Shown piece by piece: positions 52,070-61,085 of a DNA stretch of 64,000 nucleotides. A program made the position numbers and the translations under genes. The notes below the pieces were generated by a model. It was not told where the DNA came from. It saw nothing but the letters and a program-made list of their open reading frames with translations, and did no database searches. Source of the stretch: Cupriavidus neocaledonicus (GTDB lineage: Bacteria; Pseudomonadota; Gammaproteobacteria; Burkholderiales; Burkholderiaceae); assembly GCF_000372525.1 (NCBI RefSeq), contig NZ_AQUR01000075.1, positions 1 to 64,000 on the forward strand, in the 5' to 3' direction. Within the stretch, counting starts at the first letter, position 1. Every line of letters starts with the position of its first letter.

Positions 52070-53767
52070 CTAGACGCGATCCCAGTCGAAGCGGGCCTTG
52101 TTGCCGCTGCCGAAGACCTTCAGCGCGCCGTGCTCGCCGACCGCGTTGGGGCGCTGGAAGATCCAGTTCTGCCAGGCGCTGAGCCGGCCGAAGATGCGGG
52201 TCTCCATGGTCTCGGCGCCGCCGAAGCGCAGGTTGGCTTCCATCCCGGTCAGCGCATCCGGCGACAGGCTGGCGCGTTCTTCCAGCGCGATGCGGATCTC
52301 GTCTTCCCAGTCGATATCGTCCGGCGCCGCGGTGATCAGTCCGAGCGAATCGGCGCTGAGCGCGTCCAGCGGCGCGCCGATGTGGTCGCGCACCGGGCCC
52401 AGCGCGGCCTCGTCGCCGTAGAAGCGCGCGGCCAGCCGGGTCTGGCCGTTGGGCATGGGGTAGTGGCCGAAGTTGAGCGGCGAGACGAACACGCGCGGCG
52501 CGTCGTCGGGCGCGTCGGGCAGGTGCAGCATGTAGCTGCGGTCGGCGGCCAGCGCCAGTTCCAGCAGCGTGCCGGCAAAGCAGGAGTCGGGCTCGATCAG
52601 CGCAATCAGGCTGCGCGACGACACCTCCAGCCGCGCCAGCGTGCGGCGCAGCATGCCCACGGCCTCGCGCACGAACCAGTGGCCGGCGTGCGCCTGCAGC
52701 AGGGCATCGGCGGCCATCACCGCGGCCGGGTCGCCATCGGTCTTCAGCACCCAGATGCCGAGGTCGAGATGGTTGGTGCGCAGCGTCAGGATGGCGTCGT
52801 CGAGTTCGCGCGCCATCTTCAGCGGCCACCATTGCGCGCCCGCGGCGACCACCCCGGCCAGGTCGGCGGGCTGGTGCTTGTCCGGGCCGAACACGGTCAG
52901 CGTGGCCTTGCGCGCGGCGGCATCGATGTGCACGCGCACGGTCTCGTAGCGATAGCCGTCAGGCTCGACGGTGCGCGACAGCGGCGTCAGGGTGACGCCG
53001 TGGTGGCCTTGCGGACGGTCGCTGGTGGCCGCCAGCGCCGCGGCGCGCTCGGCCACGTAGTCGGCGAAGCGCGCCGGCTTGACCACCTCGTCGACCAGCT
53101 TCCAGTCTTTGGCGCGCTGGCCGCGCACGCCTTCGGTGGTGGTGCAGAAGATGTCGGCGTGGTCGCGGCGCACATGACGCTTGTCGGTCACGCGCGTGAG
53201 GCCGCCAGTGCCGGGCAACACCCCCAGCAACGGCACTTCCGGCAGGCTCACCGCCGACGAGCGGTCGTCGACCAGCACGATCTCGTCGCACGCCAGCGCC
53301 AGCTCATAGCCGCCGCCGGCGGTGGTGCCGTTGCAGGCGGCGATGAACTTCAGCCCCGAGTGCCGGCTGGCGTCCTCGATGGCATTGCGGGTCTCGTTGG
53401 TGAACTTGCAGAAGTTGACCTTCCACGCGTGCGACGACTGCCCCAGCATGAAGATGTTGGCGCCCGAGCAGAAGACCCGCTCGCGCGCGCTGGTGAGCAC
53501 CACGGTGCGGACCTCGGGGTGCTCGAAGCGGATGCGCTGCAGCGCGTCGTGCAGTTCGATGTCGACACCGAGATCGTAGGAATTGAGCTTGAGCGCATAG
53601 CCTGGACGCAGGCCGCCTTCTTCATCGACATCCAGCGCCAGCGTGGCGACGGGGCCATTGAAGCTCAGCTTCCAGTGGCGGTACTGGTCGGGATGGCGCT
53701 CGAACGTGACCGGCGCGGGCGCGTCTGCCTGGCCGGGGTGGTGCGGGGCGATTGCCGGCGTGGACAT
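52070..53767 (-). CDS. boxC: 2,3-epoxybenzoyl-CoA dihydrolase (ring-opening, BoxC)
   Basis: BoxC hydrolyses the epoxide to 3,4-dehydroadipyl-CoA semialdehyde and formate. The 565-residue protein is a large crotonase-superfamily member with two related halves. The first holds TVVLTSARERVFCSGANIFMLGQSSHAWKVNFCKFTNETRNAIEDAS and ACNGTTAGGGYELALACDEIVLVDDRSSAVSLPEVPLLGVLPGTGGLTR. The second has GTLLELALAADRSYML. The ATG follows CAGGAGACAG. It is the first gene of the boxCBA operon, behind a TGCA-rich promoter. Confidence 0.96.
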   Translation of the reverse strand: MSTPAIAPHHPGQADAPAPVTFERHPDQYRHWKLSFNGPVATLALDVDEEGGLRPGYALKLNSYDLGVDIELHDALQRIRFEHPEVRTVVLTSARERVFCSGANIFMLGQSSHAWKVNFCKFTNETRNAIEDASRHSGLKFIAACNGTTAGGGYELALACDEIVLVDDRSSAVSLPEVPLLGVLPGTGGLTRVTDKRHVRRDHADIFCTTTEGVRGQRAKDWKLVDEVVKPARFADYVAERAAALAATSDRPQGHHGVTLTPLSRTVEPDGYRYETVRVHIDAAARKATLTVFGPDKHQPADLAGVVAAGAQWWPLKMARELDDAILTLRTNHLDLGIWVLKTDGDPAAVMAADALLQAHAGHWFVREAVGMLRRTLARLEVSSRSLIALIEPDSCFAGTLLELALAADRSYMLHLPDAPDDAPRVFVSPLNFGHYPMPNGQTRLAARFYGDEAALGPVRDHIGAPLDALSADSLGLITAAPDDIDWEDEIRIALEERASLSPDALTGMEANLRFGGAETMETRIFGRLSAWQNWIFQRPNAVGEHGALKVFGSGNKARFDWDRV

Positions 53768-53781
53768 GGCTGTCTCCTGAG

Positions 53782-53840
53782 TGCACTATCGTGCCTTGCG
53801 GCTTTTGATGAAATATAGTGCATGGAGACTGGCGGTGCAA
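53782..53840 (-). promoter_or_regulatory. boxCBA promoter with TGCA operator repeats
   Basis: On the minus strand TTGCAC (53840-53835) and TATATT (53817-53812) are 17 bases apart. TGCACTAT at 53782-53789 and its inverse ATAGTGCA at 53815-53822 bracket the start region. TGCA is the core of the known BzdR/BoxR operators, so this is the probable repressor site. Confidence 0.7.
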
Positions 53841-53865
53841 CGTCTTTGTCGGCGCGCTCCGGGGC

Positions 53866-54849
53866 TCAGGCGCCCGCGGCCTGCAGCCGGGCGCGCAGTT
53901 GCTGCAGCGAGGTGGCTGCGTCCTGGCCGCTGGTGTCGATCGAGAGGTCGGCGCGGTCATACAGCGGCGCGCGCGCTTCGAGGATGCGGCGCAGGTCGGC
54001 CATGGCCTCGCGGTTGCCTTCCATCGGCCGCATGTCGCCCTGCGCCACCACGCGCGCCATGTGCTCTTCGGGCGAGGTGCGCACCCAGATGGTGTAGCAC
54101 TGCGCCAGCAGCAGGTTGAAGGTGGCCGGTTCCGACACCAGGCTGCCGGGGGTGGCCAGCACCATGCGGTCGTGTTCGCGCAGGGTCCGCTCCAGCGCGC
54201 GCATTTCGTAGCGGCGGTAGGCGGCCTGTCCGTACAGCGAGTGGATTTCGGACAAACTGGCGCCCGCTTCCTGCTCGATCACGGCATTCAGCTCGACGAA
54301 GGGCACGTCGCGCACCGCCGCGAGTGCGCGCCCGAGCGTCGATTTGCCGGCGCCGCGCAGGCCGATCAGCGCGATGCGGCGATGGCGCGCATCGCCCGCC
54401 TGCTCTGGCGCCAGCGCATGGCGGCAGGCTTCGCGCACGCGCGCGAGGTCGCTGGCGGGCAGCTGCGCCAGCCACTGCACCATCTGCGCGAACTCCGACG
54501 CCTGCTGGTCGTTGAGGGTGTCCACCTCGGCCAGCACCACCGGCAGCGGCACGTCGAGCGCGCGCGCCACCTGCCGCAGCAGCAGCACCGAGGCGTTGCC
54601 GGTGCCGGTTTCCAGGTTGGCCAGGTAGCGTTCGGACACGGCCGCGCCGCGCGCCAGGTCCTTGCGCGACATGCCGCGCGAGGCGCGCAGCGAACGGATG
54701 CGCTCGCCCAGCCGGGTCAGGTAGGGGTCGCGTTCGGCGTTGGCAGCGGTTGCGGCAGGGGTGTCGGCCTCGGCGGCGCTGGCGGCGGGCAGCGGTGCGG
54801 AATCGCGGCGCATGGTGTCGGTCGGGGTTGGTGCGGCCAAAGGAGGCAT
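53866..54849 (-). CDS. boxR: BzdR/BoxR-type repressor (Xre domain fused to shikimate-kinase-like domain)
   Basis: The 327-residue protein has an Ala/Pro-rich N-terminus, a Xre helix-turn-helix (about 45-105: LGERIRSLRASRGMSRKDLARGAAVSERYLANLETG) and a C-terminal shikimate kinase-like domain (about 155-320) with P-loop IALIGLRGAGKSTLGRALA and FVELNAVIEQEAG. In BzdR of Azoarcus this domain has become a benzoyl-CoA sensor that relieves repression of the degradation operon. It lies between the boxCBA and the ligase/transport operons. The start is uncertain; MRRDSAPLP twelve codons in is an alternative, and neither has a good ribosome binding site. Confidence 0.93.
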   Translation of the reverse strand: MPPLAAPTPTDTMRRDSAPLPAASAAEADTPAATAANAERDPYLTRLGERIRSLRASRGMSRKDLARGAAVSERYLANLETGTGNASVLLLRQVARALDVPLPVVLAEVDTLNDQQASEFAQMVQWLAQLPASDLARVREACRHALAPEQAGDARHRRIALIGLRGAGKSTLGRALAAVRDVPFVELNAVIEQEAGASLSEIHSLYGQAAYRRYEMRALERTLREHDRMVLATPGSLVSEPATFNLLLAQCYTIWVRTSPEEHMARVVAQGDMRPMEGNREAMADLRRILEARAPLYDRADLSIDTSGQDAATSLQQLRARLQAAGA

Positions 54850-54930
54850 GGGAAAAAGCAGGGGCGCATTATACGTTCAGCACGGTCGCGCCAAGTGGTG
54901 CCGGAGGCGGCTGCAACCGCGAACCCTGTC

Positions 54931-54984
54931 CTATAGTGCATTCCCTTGGTTGCATAATAGTTGATGTGAAATAAAATGCATCAA
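54931..54984 (+). promoter_or_regulatory. Promoter of the benzoate ligase/transport operon with TGCA operator repeats
   Basis: TTGCAT (54950-54955) and TAAAAT (54972-54977) are 16 bases apart. ATAGTGCA at 54933-54940 repeats exactly the half-site of the boxC promoter, and further TGCA cores occur at 54951 and 54977. TTGATG/CATCAA (54961-54966, 54979-54984) adds a palindrome. A TATAAT at 54873-54868 on the minus strand may serve boxR. Confidence 0.7.
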
Positions 54985-55095
54985 CAAGCGGATCCCGGCT
55001 GCAACCCGGCCGGTTCCCCTCACAGCGACTGGCCCGGCGCCGGCGCGCGCCCGCGCAGTGGCGGGCCGCGGCGCGCGACCCCGAGGAGTGCAGAC

Positions 55096-56703
55096 ATGAC
55101 GCCCCCGACCTTTGCCGCGGCCGGCAGCGCCGCTGCCATTGCGGCGCTGCCGTCACGCTATAACGCCGCCGACGACCTGCTGTCGCGCAACCTCGCGGCC
55201 GGCCGTGGCGGCAAGACCGCTTATCGCGATGACACCACCGCGCTGACCTACGCCGAACTCGACGACCGGGCCCGCCGCTTCGCCGGCGCGCTGCGCGCGG
55301 CCGGCTTGCGCCAGGAAGAGCGCTTGTTGCTGTGCGCGCTGGATACGGTCGATTTTCCGCTGGTGTTTCTCGGCTGCCTGCTGGCGGGCGTGGTGCCGGT
55401 GGCCGTCAACACCCTGCTGACCGCCGACGACTACGCCTACATGCTGGAACACAGCGGCGCGCGGGCGGTGGTGGTGTCCGAGCCGCTGCTGCCGGTGATG
55501 CAGGCCGCGATCGACAAGAGCGGGCTGTCGCCCATCGTGATCCAGGCCGCGCCGCACGCCGGCACCGCGCCGTCCTGCAGCGTCGGCGCGATGCTGGCGC
55601 GCACGCGCACAGCGGCGCCGGCTGCGAACACCGGTCCCGACGACATGGCGTTCTGGCTGTACTCGTCCGGGTCGACCGGCCGGCCCAAGGGCACCGTGCA
55701 TACCCACGCAAACCTGTTCCATACCGCCGACCTCTATGCGCGGCAAGTGCTGGGCATCCGCGCGGACGACGTGGTCTTCTCCGCCGCCAAGCTGTTCTTC
55801 GCCTACGGGCTGGGCAACGCGCTGACCTTCCCGATGTCGGTCGGCGCCACGACCGTGCTGATGGCCGAGCGGCCCACGCCCGCCGCGGTGTTCAAACGCC
55901 TGCGCGAGCACAGGCCGACGGTATTCTGCGGCGTGCCGACGCTGTTCGCCGGCATGCTGGCCGCACCCGAGCTGCCGCCGCGCGCGCAGGTGGCCCTGCG
56001 CATATGCACCTCGGCCGGCGAGGCGCTGCCGCGCGATATCGGCGAACGCTTCCTGGCGCATTTCGGCTGCGACATCCTCGACGGCATTGGCTCCACCGAG
56101 ATGCTGCATATCTTCCTGTCGAACCGGCCGGGCGCAGTGCGCTACGGCACCACCGGGGTGCCGGTCCCCGGCTACGAAATCAGGCTGCTCGACGAGCAGG
56201 GGCAGCCGTGCGCGGCGGGCGAGATCGGCGAGCTCTACATCAAGGGCCCGAGCGCCGCGCTGATGTACTGGTGCAACCGCGACAAGAGCCGCGAGACCTT
56301 TGTCGGCGCCTGGACCCGCAGCGGCGACAAGTACCTGTGCGATGCCGACGGCTACTACACCTACGCCGGGCGCAGCGACGACATGCTCAAGGTCGGCGGC
56401 ATCTACGTCTCGCCGTTCGAGGTCGAGGCCGCGCTGGCACAGCATCCGGCCGTGCTCGAAGCCGCGGTAATCGGCGTGACCGATGCCGACCAGCTGGTCA
56501 AGCCCAAGGCCTTCGTGGTGCTGCGCCCCGGACAGCAATGGCACGACGGCATGGCGGCGGAACTGCAGGCCTTCATCAAGTCGCGGCTGGCGCCGTACAA
56601 GTATCCGCGCCAGATCGAATGCGTGCCGGAACTGCCCAAGACCGCGACCGGCAAGATCCAGCGTTTCCGCCTGCGCCAGCGCGAGCAGGCCGCGCGCAGC
56701 TGA
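55096..56703 (+). CDS. bclA: Benzoate-CoA ligase
   Basis: The enzyme activates benzoate with ATP and CoA to benzoyl-CoA, the first step of the box pathway. The 535-residue ANL-superfamily protein has the P-loop-like YSSGSTGRPKGTVHTH, CTSAGEALPRDI, the GSTEMLHIFLSN motif, GRSDDMLKVGGIYVSPFEVE and the catalytic lysine in PKTATGKIQRF. SAAKLFFAYGLGNALTFPM is characteristic of benzoate-CoA ligases. The start at MTPPTFAAAG follows GAGGAG; the frame opens 40 codons earlier without such a site. It heads an operon with the esterase and the importer. Confidence 0.95.
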   Translation: MTPPTFAAAGSAAAIAALPSRYNAADDLLSRNLAAGRGGKTAYRDDTTALTYAELDDRARRFAGALRAAGLRQEERLLLCALDTVDFPLVFLGCLLAGVVPVAVNTLLTADDYAYMLEHSGARAVVVSEPLLPVMQAAIDKSGLSPIVIQAAPHAGTAPSCSVGAMLARTRTAAPAANTGPDDMAFWLYSSGSTGRPKGTVHTHANLFHTADLYARQVLGIRADDVVFSAAKLFFAYGLGNALTFPMSVGATTVLMAERPTPAAVFKRLREHRPTVFCGVPTLFAGMLAAPELPPRAQVALRICTSAGEALPRDIGERFLAHFGCDILDGIGSTEMLHIFLSNRPGAVRYGTTGVPVPGYEIRLLDEQGQPCAAGEIGELYIKGPSAALMYWCNRDKSRETFVGAWTRSGDKYLCDADGYYTYAGRSDDMLKVGGIYVSPFEVEAALAQHPAVLEAAVIGVTDADQLVKPKAFVVLRPGQQWHDGMAAELQAFIKSRLAPYKYPRQIECVPELPKTATGKIQRFRLRQREQAARS

Positions 56704-56716
56704 ATTCCTCTAACCG

Positions 56717-57553
56717 ATGCAACCAGACAAGGTGTCCATGCCCAGCAGCCTGGTCGAGATCCCGTTCGACAACCGCCGTATCCAGATCGAGTACCAGTGG
56801 CTGCGCCCGGAACGCGCGCAGCGCCCGCTGGTGGTGTTCCTGCACGAGGGCCTGGGCTCGGTCAGCATGTGGCGCGACTTTCCGCTGGACTTCTGCACGG
56901 CCGGCGATTACCGCGGGCTGGTGTTTTCCCGCTACGGCTACGGCCGCTCGACGCCGCGGCCGCACGACGAGAAGTGGCGCCCCGATTTCATGCACCGGCA
57001 GGCGCGCGAGGCGCTGCCCGCGCTGTTCGATGCGCTCGATATCGGACCCGGACGCGCGCACGGCATGCCCTGGCTGCTTGGCCACAGCGACGGCGGTTCG
57101 ATCGCGCTGATCCACGCCGCCAGCTTTCCGCAAGCCGTGGCGGGCCTCACCGTGCTGGCGCCGCATATCGTGGTCGAAGACCTGTCGGTGCGCAGCATCG
57201 CGGCGACGCGCCAGGCTTATCTGGAAACCGACCTGCGCGAGCGGCTGGCGCGCCACCACGCCGACGTCGATTCTGCGTTCTGGGGCTGGAACGATATCTG
57301 GCTCGACCCGGAATTCCGCCACTGGGACCTGCGGCCGCTGCTGTCCGGCATCCAATGCCCGGTGCTGGCGGTGCAGGGCGAGGACGACGAGTACGGCACC
57401 ATGGCGCAGATCGAGGGTATCCATCGATATGCCCCCCAGGCCACCTTGCTTAAACTCGCGCGATGCGGACATTCGCCCCATCGCGACCAAAAAGATCCGT
57501 TGACGCTGGCCGCGGTTCGGCATATAAACGCATATACTTCAAACCTAAAATAA
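56717..57553 (+). CDS. Alpha/beta hydrolase of the box locus
   Basis: The 278-residue protein has the alpha/beta-hydrolase fold: PLVVFLHEGLGSVSMWRDFP for the oxyanion hole, the nucleophile in LLGHSDGGSIALIHAA, an acid in VQGEDDEYGT, and the terminal histidine in RCGHSPHRDQ. It lies 13 bases after the ligase gene in a box cluster, where similar genes are commonly found. A role in hydrolysing stray thioesters or lactone-like by-products is possible but unproven. MPSSLVEIP seven codons in is an alternative start. Confidence 0.88.
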   Translation: MQPDKVSMPSSLVEIPFDNRRIQIEYQWLRPERAQRPLVVFLHEGLGSVSMWRDFPLDFCTAGDYRGLVFSRYGYGRSTPRPHDEKWRPDFMHRQAREALPALFDALDIGPGRAHGMPWLLGHSDGGSIALIHAASFPQAVAGLTVLAPHIVVEDLSVRSIAATRQAYLETDLRERLARHHADVDSAFWGWNDIWLDPEFRHWDLRPLLSGIQCPVLAVQGEDDEYGTMAQIEGIHRYAPQATLLKLARCGHSPHRDQKDPLTLAAVRHINAYTSNLK

Positions 57554-57674
57554 TTCGGCTTCCCGTCGATTGCGCAGGGGTTCCCGGTGCCAGATGCGCC
57601 GGCGGCCCGTGGCAAGGGCAGGGGTGACCGGCAACGGTCCAGCGAGCCAACCGGCTTGACCACCAGGAGACACC

Positions 57675-58880
57675 ATGCGTCGCTTCCCATCGCGCAGGCT
57701 TGCGCCTGCCTGCCTTGCCGCCGCCACCGTCTTTGCCATGGCCGGCGCTTCCGCGCAGACTGCGGCCCCTGCGGCAGGCGCCCCCGCCGGCGGCAAGATC
57801 AAGGTCGGTTTCATGCTGCCGTACACCGGCACCTATGCCGCGCTGGGCAACGCCATCGAGAACGGCTTCCGCATGTACGTGCAGCAGCAGGGCGGCAGGC
57901 TGGGCGGGCGCGAGATCGAATACTTCAAGGTCGACGACGAGTCCGATCCGGCCAAGGCGCCGGAGAATGCCACCAAGCTGGTCAAGCGCGACCAGGTCGA
58001 CGTGGTGGTCGGCACGGTGCATTCGGGCGTGCAGATGGGCATCGTCAAGGTGGCCAAGGAAAACAACACGCTGCTGATCATCCCCAACGCAGGCGTCGAC
58101 GAGGCCACCGGGCCGCTGTGCGGGCCCAACATCTTCCGCACCTCGTTCTCGAACTGGCAGCCGGGCTATGCGATGGGCCAGGTGCTGGGCGAGCGCGGCC
58201 TGAAGAAGGTGGTGACGCTGACCTGGAAATACGCCGCCGGCGAGCAGTCGGTCAAGGGCTTCAAGGAAGCGTTCGAGGCCAAGGGCGGCAAGGTGGTGAA
58301 GGAGCTGAGCCTGCCGTTCCCCAATGTCGAGTTCCAGGCGCTGATTACGGAAGTGGCGTCGCTCAAGCCCGATGCCGTGTTCGTGTTCTTTGCCGGCGGC
58401 GGCGCGGTCAAGTTCGTCAAGGACTGGGCCGCGGCCGGGCTGAAGGACAAGATCCCGCTGTATGGTTCGGGCTTCCTGACCGACGGCACGCTCGAGGCAC
58501 AGGGCAACGCCGCGCAGGGGCTGGAAACCACGCTGCATTACGCCGACGGCCTGACCAACGCGCGCGACAAGAATTTCCGCCTGGACTATGCCAAGACCTA
58601 CAAGCTGCAGCCCGACGTGTACGCGGTGCAGGGCTACGACGCCGCGCAGCTGCTGGCGGCCGGCGCCACCGCGGTGAAGGGCGACATGACGCGCAAGGCC
58701 GATCTGTACAAGGCCATGGGCGGCGCCAGGATCGACAGCCCGCGCGGGACCTTCACGCTGTCCAAGGCGCACAACCCGGTGCAGGACTTCTACCTGCGCA
58801 AGGTGGACGGGCGCGAGAACAAGGTCAGTTCGGTGGCGGTGAAGGCGCTGGCCGATCCGGCGCGCGGGTGCAGGCTGTAA
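57675..58880 (+). CDS. Branched-chain-type ABC substrate-binding protein (probable benzoate importer)
   Basis: The 401-residue periplasmic protein has a signal peptide (LAPACLAAATVFAMAGASAQ) and the LivJ-type fold: KVGFMLPYTGTYAALGNAIENGFRMYVQQQ, DDESDPAKAPENATKLVKRDQVDVVVGTVHSGV, and YALTW-like VVTLTWKYAAGEQSVKGFKEAFE. Position between the benzoate ligase and livH-like genes points to benzoate or a related aromatic acid as ligand. AGGAGACACC precedes the ATG. A 257-base repeat-bearing gap follows. Confidence 0.9.
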   Translation: MRRFPSRRLAPACLAAATVFAMAGASAQTAAPAAGAPAGGKIKVGFMLPYTGTYAALGNAIENGFRMYVQQQGGRLGGREIEYFKVDDESDPAKAPENATKLVKRDQVDVVVGTVHSGVQMGIVKVAKENNTLLIIPNAGVDEATGPLCGPNIFRTSFSNWQPGYAMGQVLGERGLKKVVTLTWKYAAGEQSVKGFKEAFEAKGGKVVKELSLPFPNVEFQALITEVASLKPDAVFVFFAGGGAVKFVKDWAAAGLKDKIPLYGSGFLTDGTLEAQGNAAQGLETTLHYADGLTNARDKNFRLDYAKTYKLQPDVYAVQGYDAAQLLAAGATAVKGDMTRKADLYKAMGGARIDSPRGTFTLSKAHNPVQDFYLRKVDGRENKVSSVAVKALADPARGCRL

Positions 58881-58903
58881 GCGTTTCCATTCCCGCTTGT
58901 TTG

Positions 58904-59057
58904 CTCCCCTCTCCCGCCTGCGGGAGAGGGGCAGGGGGTGAGGGCAGGCCGGTCAAAGGCTGAGCGCGCAGATCTATAGAACCACTGGCCCCGCTTGACG
59001 TGGTTCCTGGCTAAACCACCCCTCACCCCGACCCTCTCCCCATGAGGGGAGAGGGAG
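58904..59057. repeat. Pair of inverted REP-like palindromes
   Basis: CCCCTCTCCCG at 58906-58916 pairs with 58921-58931, and CCCTCTCCCC at 59032-59041 pairs with 59046-59055. The flanks GGGGGTGAGGG (58935-58945) and CCCTCACCCC (59020-59029) are themselves inverted relative to each other. This is the layout of a bacterial interspersed mosaic element. It lies inside the importer operon, between the binding protein and permease genes. Confidence 0.75.
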
Positions 59058-59137
59058 AACACCTTGCCGTGGCAAGTTCGGGCGGCTTTGGCGCACCCGA
59101 AACCATCATCCTGTCGTCGTTTGCAGAAGTGCCCCGC

Positions 59138-60004
59138 ATGGACATCGTCTCCTTCCTCATCCAGTGCCTGAACAGCGTCCAGTACGGCCTGCTGCTGTTC
59201 CTGGTCGCCAGCGGCCTGACGCTGATCTTCGGCATCATGGGCGTGATCAACCTGGCGCACGGCAGCTTCTACATGCTTGGCGCCTACCTGGCCTTCACGC
59301 TGGCCGGACTGACCGGCAACCTGTTCATCGCCATTCCGCTCGGCATCGTGCTGGCGGTGGCGTTCGGCTATGTGCTCGAGTGGGCCTTCTTCAGCTATTT
59401 GTACGAGCGCGACCACCTGCAGCAGGTGCTGATGACCTACGGCCTGATCCTGGTGTTCGAGGAGCTGCGCAGCATCCTGGTCGGCGACGACGTGCACGGG
59501 GTGCAGGTGCCGGCGCTGCTCGACGGCGCGCTGCCGATCGGCAACGACATGACTTACCCGGTGTACCGGCTCTTCATCTCCGCCATTTGCCTGGTGGTGG
59601 CGCTGGCGATGTACTACGTGATCCGGCGCACGCGGCTGGGCATGATGATCCGTGCCGGCGCCACCAACCGCGAGATGGTGCAGTCGCTCGGCATCAATAT
59701 CACGGTGCTGTACCGCTTCGTGTTTGCGCTGGGGGTGGCGCTGGCGGTGCTGGCCGGCATGATCGCCGCGCCGGTGTCGTCGGTCTATCCCGGCATGGGC
59801 GCGCAGGTGCTGATCGTCTGTTTCGTGGTGGTGGTGATCGGCGGCATCGGCTCGGTCAAGGGCGCGCTGGTGGCGTCGCTGTTGCTGGGCTTTGTCGATA
59901 CCTTCGGCAAGGTGTTCTGGCAGGAGGCAGCAGGCGTGCTGATCTACCTGCTGATGGCGGTGATCCTGCTGTGGAAGCCGCAGGGGCTGTTCAAGGCGGG
60001 ATGA
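59138..60004 (+). CDS. Branched-chain-type ABC permease, LivH family
   Basis: The 288-residue membrane protein has about eight hydrophobic segments and the LivH signatures NSVQYGLLLFLVASGLTLIFGIMGVINLAHGSFYMLGAYLAF, RAGATNREMVQSLGINI and VIGGIGSVKGALVASLLLGFVDTFG. It forms the translocation pore with the LivM-like partner. The start at MDIVSFLIQC was chosen because upstream in-frame sequence runs into the repeat element. livM follows after one base. Confidence 0.93.
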   Translation: MDIVSFLIQCLNSVQYGLLLFLVASGLTLIFGIMGVINLAHGSFYMLGAYLAFTLAGLTGNLFIAIPLGIVLAVAFGYVLEWAFFSYLYERDHLQQVLMTYGLILVFEELRSILVGDDVHGVQVPALLDGALPIGNDMTYPVYRLFISAICLVVALAMYYVIRRTRLGMMIRAGATNREMVQSLGINITVLYRFVFALGVALAVLAGMIAAPVSSVYPGMGAQVLIVCFVVVVIGGIGSVKGALVASLLLGFVDTFGKVFWQEAAGVLIYLLMAVILLWKPQGLFKAG

Positions 60005-60005
60005 C

Positions 60006-61085
60006 ATGAATCCGACGACATTGCCGGCGCGCCGGCACGCTGCGCGCAACGCCACGCTCGCCACCGCGCTGGGCTGGGTGGTGGCCTTTGCGGTGCTGGC
60101 CGGGCTGCCGCTGCTGCTGACCGCGGACAGCCACAAGTTCTATATCGAGCTGCTCAGCAAGGTGATGATCATGGCGATCTTCGCGCTGTCGCTGCAGCTG
60201 CTGATCGGCTATACCGGGCTGGTCAGCCTGGGCCATGCCGCCTACTTCGCCATGGCTGCCTATGCCACCGCCATGCTGGCGCCGCAGAGCGGGCCCGGCA
60301 ACGGCTGGGTGCTGCTGGCCGGGGCGCTGGCGGCATCGGCCGCGCTGGCGCTGGTGGTGGGCGCGCTGGTGCTGCGCACGCGCGGCGTGTATTTCATCAT
60401 GGTGACGCTGGCGTTCGCGCAGATGGTGTATTTCGTGTTCCACGACACCAAGGTCGCCGGCGGCAGCGACGGCACCTATATCTACTTCCGCCCGGAATTC
60501 CCCGTGCCCGGCGAGCATCTGCTGACGGTGAACGATCCCATGCACTTCTACTGGCTGGTGTGGCTGGGACTGGTGGCGACCGTGGCGGTGCTGATGCTGG
60601 TGCTGCGCTCGCGCTTCGGCCACGCGCTGGTCGGCATCCGCCACAACGAGCAGCGCATGCGCGCGGCCGGCTATGCCACCTACCGCTACCAGCTTGGCGC
60701 CTTTGTCGCGGGCGGGCTGCTGGCGGGGCTGGCCGGGTTTCTCTATGCGATCCAGTTCGGCTTCGTCAATCCGGAAATCGCGTCGTGGCACCAGTCCGGC
60801 AACGCCATGCTGATGGTGATCCTGGGTGGCGTCGGCAGCCTGGCTGGCGCGGTGCTGGGCGCGTTCTCCTTCGTGCTGCTGGCCGAGTGGTTCAGCACGC
60901 TGACCAAGCACTGGCAGCTGCTGATGGGCGGCTTCATCATTGTCGCGGTGGCGTTGCTGCCGCGCGGGCTGGTCAGCCTGCCGTCGGTGCTGCGGCACGG
61001 GCGCCGGCGCCGGCGCAATGGCGATGCCGGCTCCGGCACCGACGAAGCCGCCACGGAGCCGCGCAGCCATACGGAGGCCGCATGA
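60006..61085 (+). CDS. Branched-chain-type ABC permease, LivM family
   Basis: The 359-residue protein has about ten hydrophobic segments with the LivM marks LSLQLLIGYTGLVSLGHAAYFAMAAYATAML, VGIRHNEQRMRAAGYATYRYQLGAFVAGGLLAGLAGFLYAIQFGFVNPEIA and ILGGVGSLAGAVLGA. The C-terminus is a hydrophilic, basic then acidic tail of about 35 residues. It overlaps the ATPase gene by four bases. Confidence 0.93.
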   Translation: MNPTTLPARRHAARNATLATALGWVVAFAVLAGLPLLLTADSHKFYIELLSKVMIMAIFALSLQLLIGYTGLVSLGHAAYFAMAAYATAMLAPQSGPGNGWVLLAGALAASAALALVVGALVLRTRGVYFIMVTLAFAQMVYFVFHDTKVAGGSDGTYIYFRPEFPVPGEHLLTVNDPMHFYWLVWLGLVATVAVLMLVLRSRFGHALVGIRHNEQRMRAAGYATYRYQLGAFVAGGLLAGLAGFLYAIQFGFVNPEIASWHQSGNAMLMVILGGVGSLAGAVLGAFSFVLLAEWFSTLTKHWQLLMGGFIIVAVALLPRGLVSLPSVLRHGRRRRRNGDAGSGTDEAATEPRSHTEAA

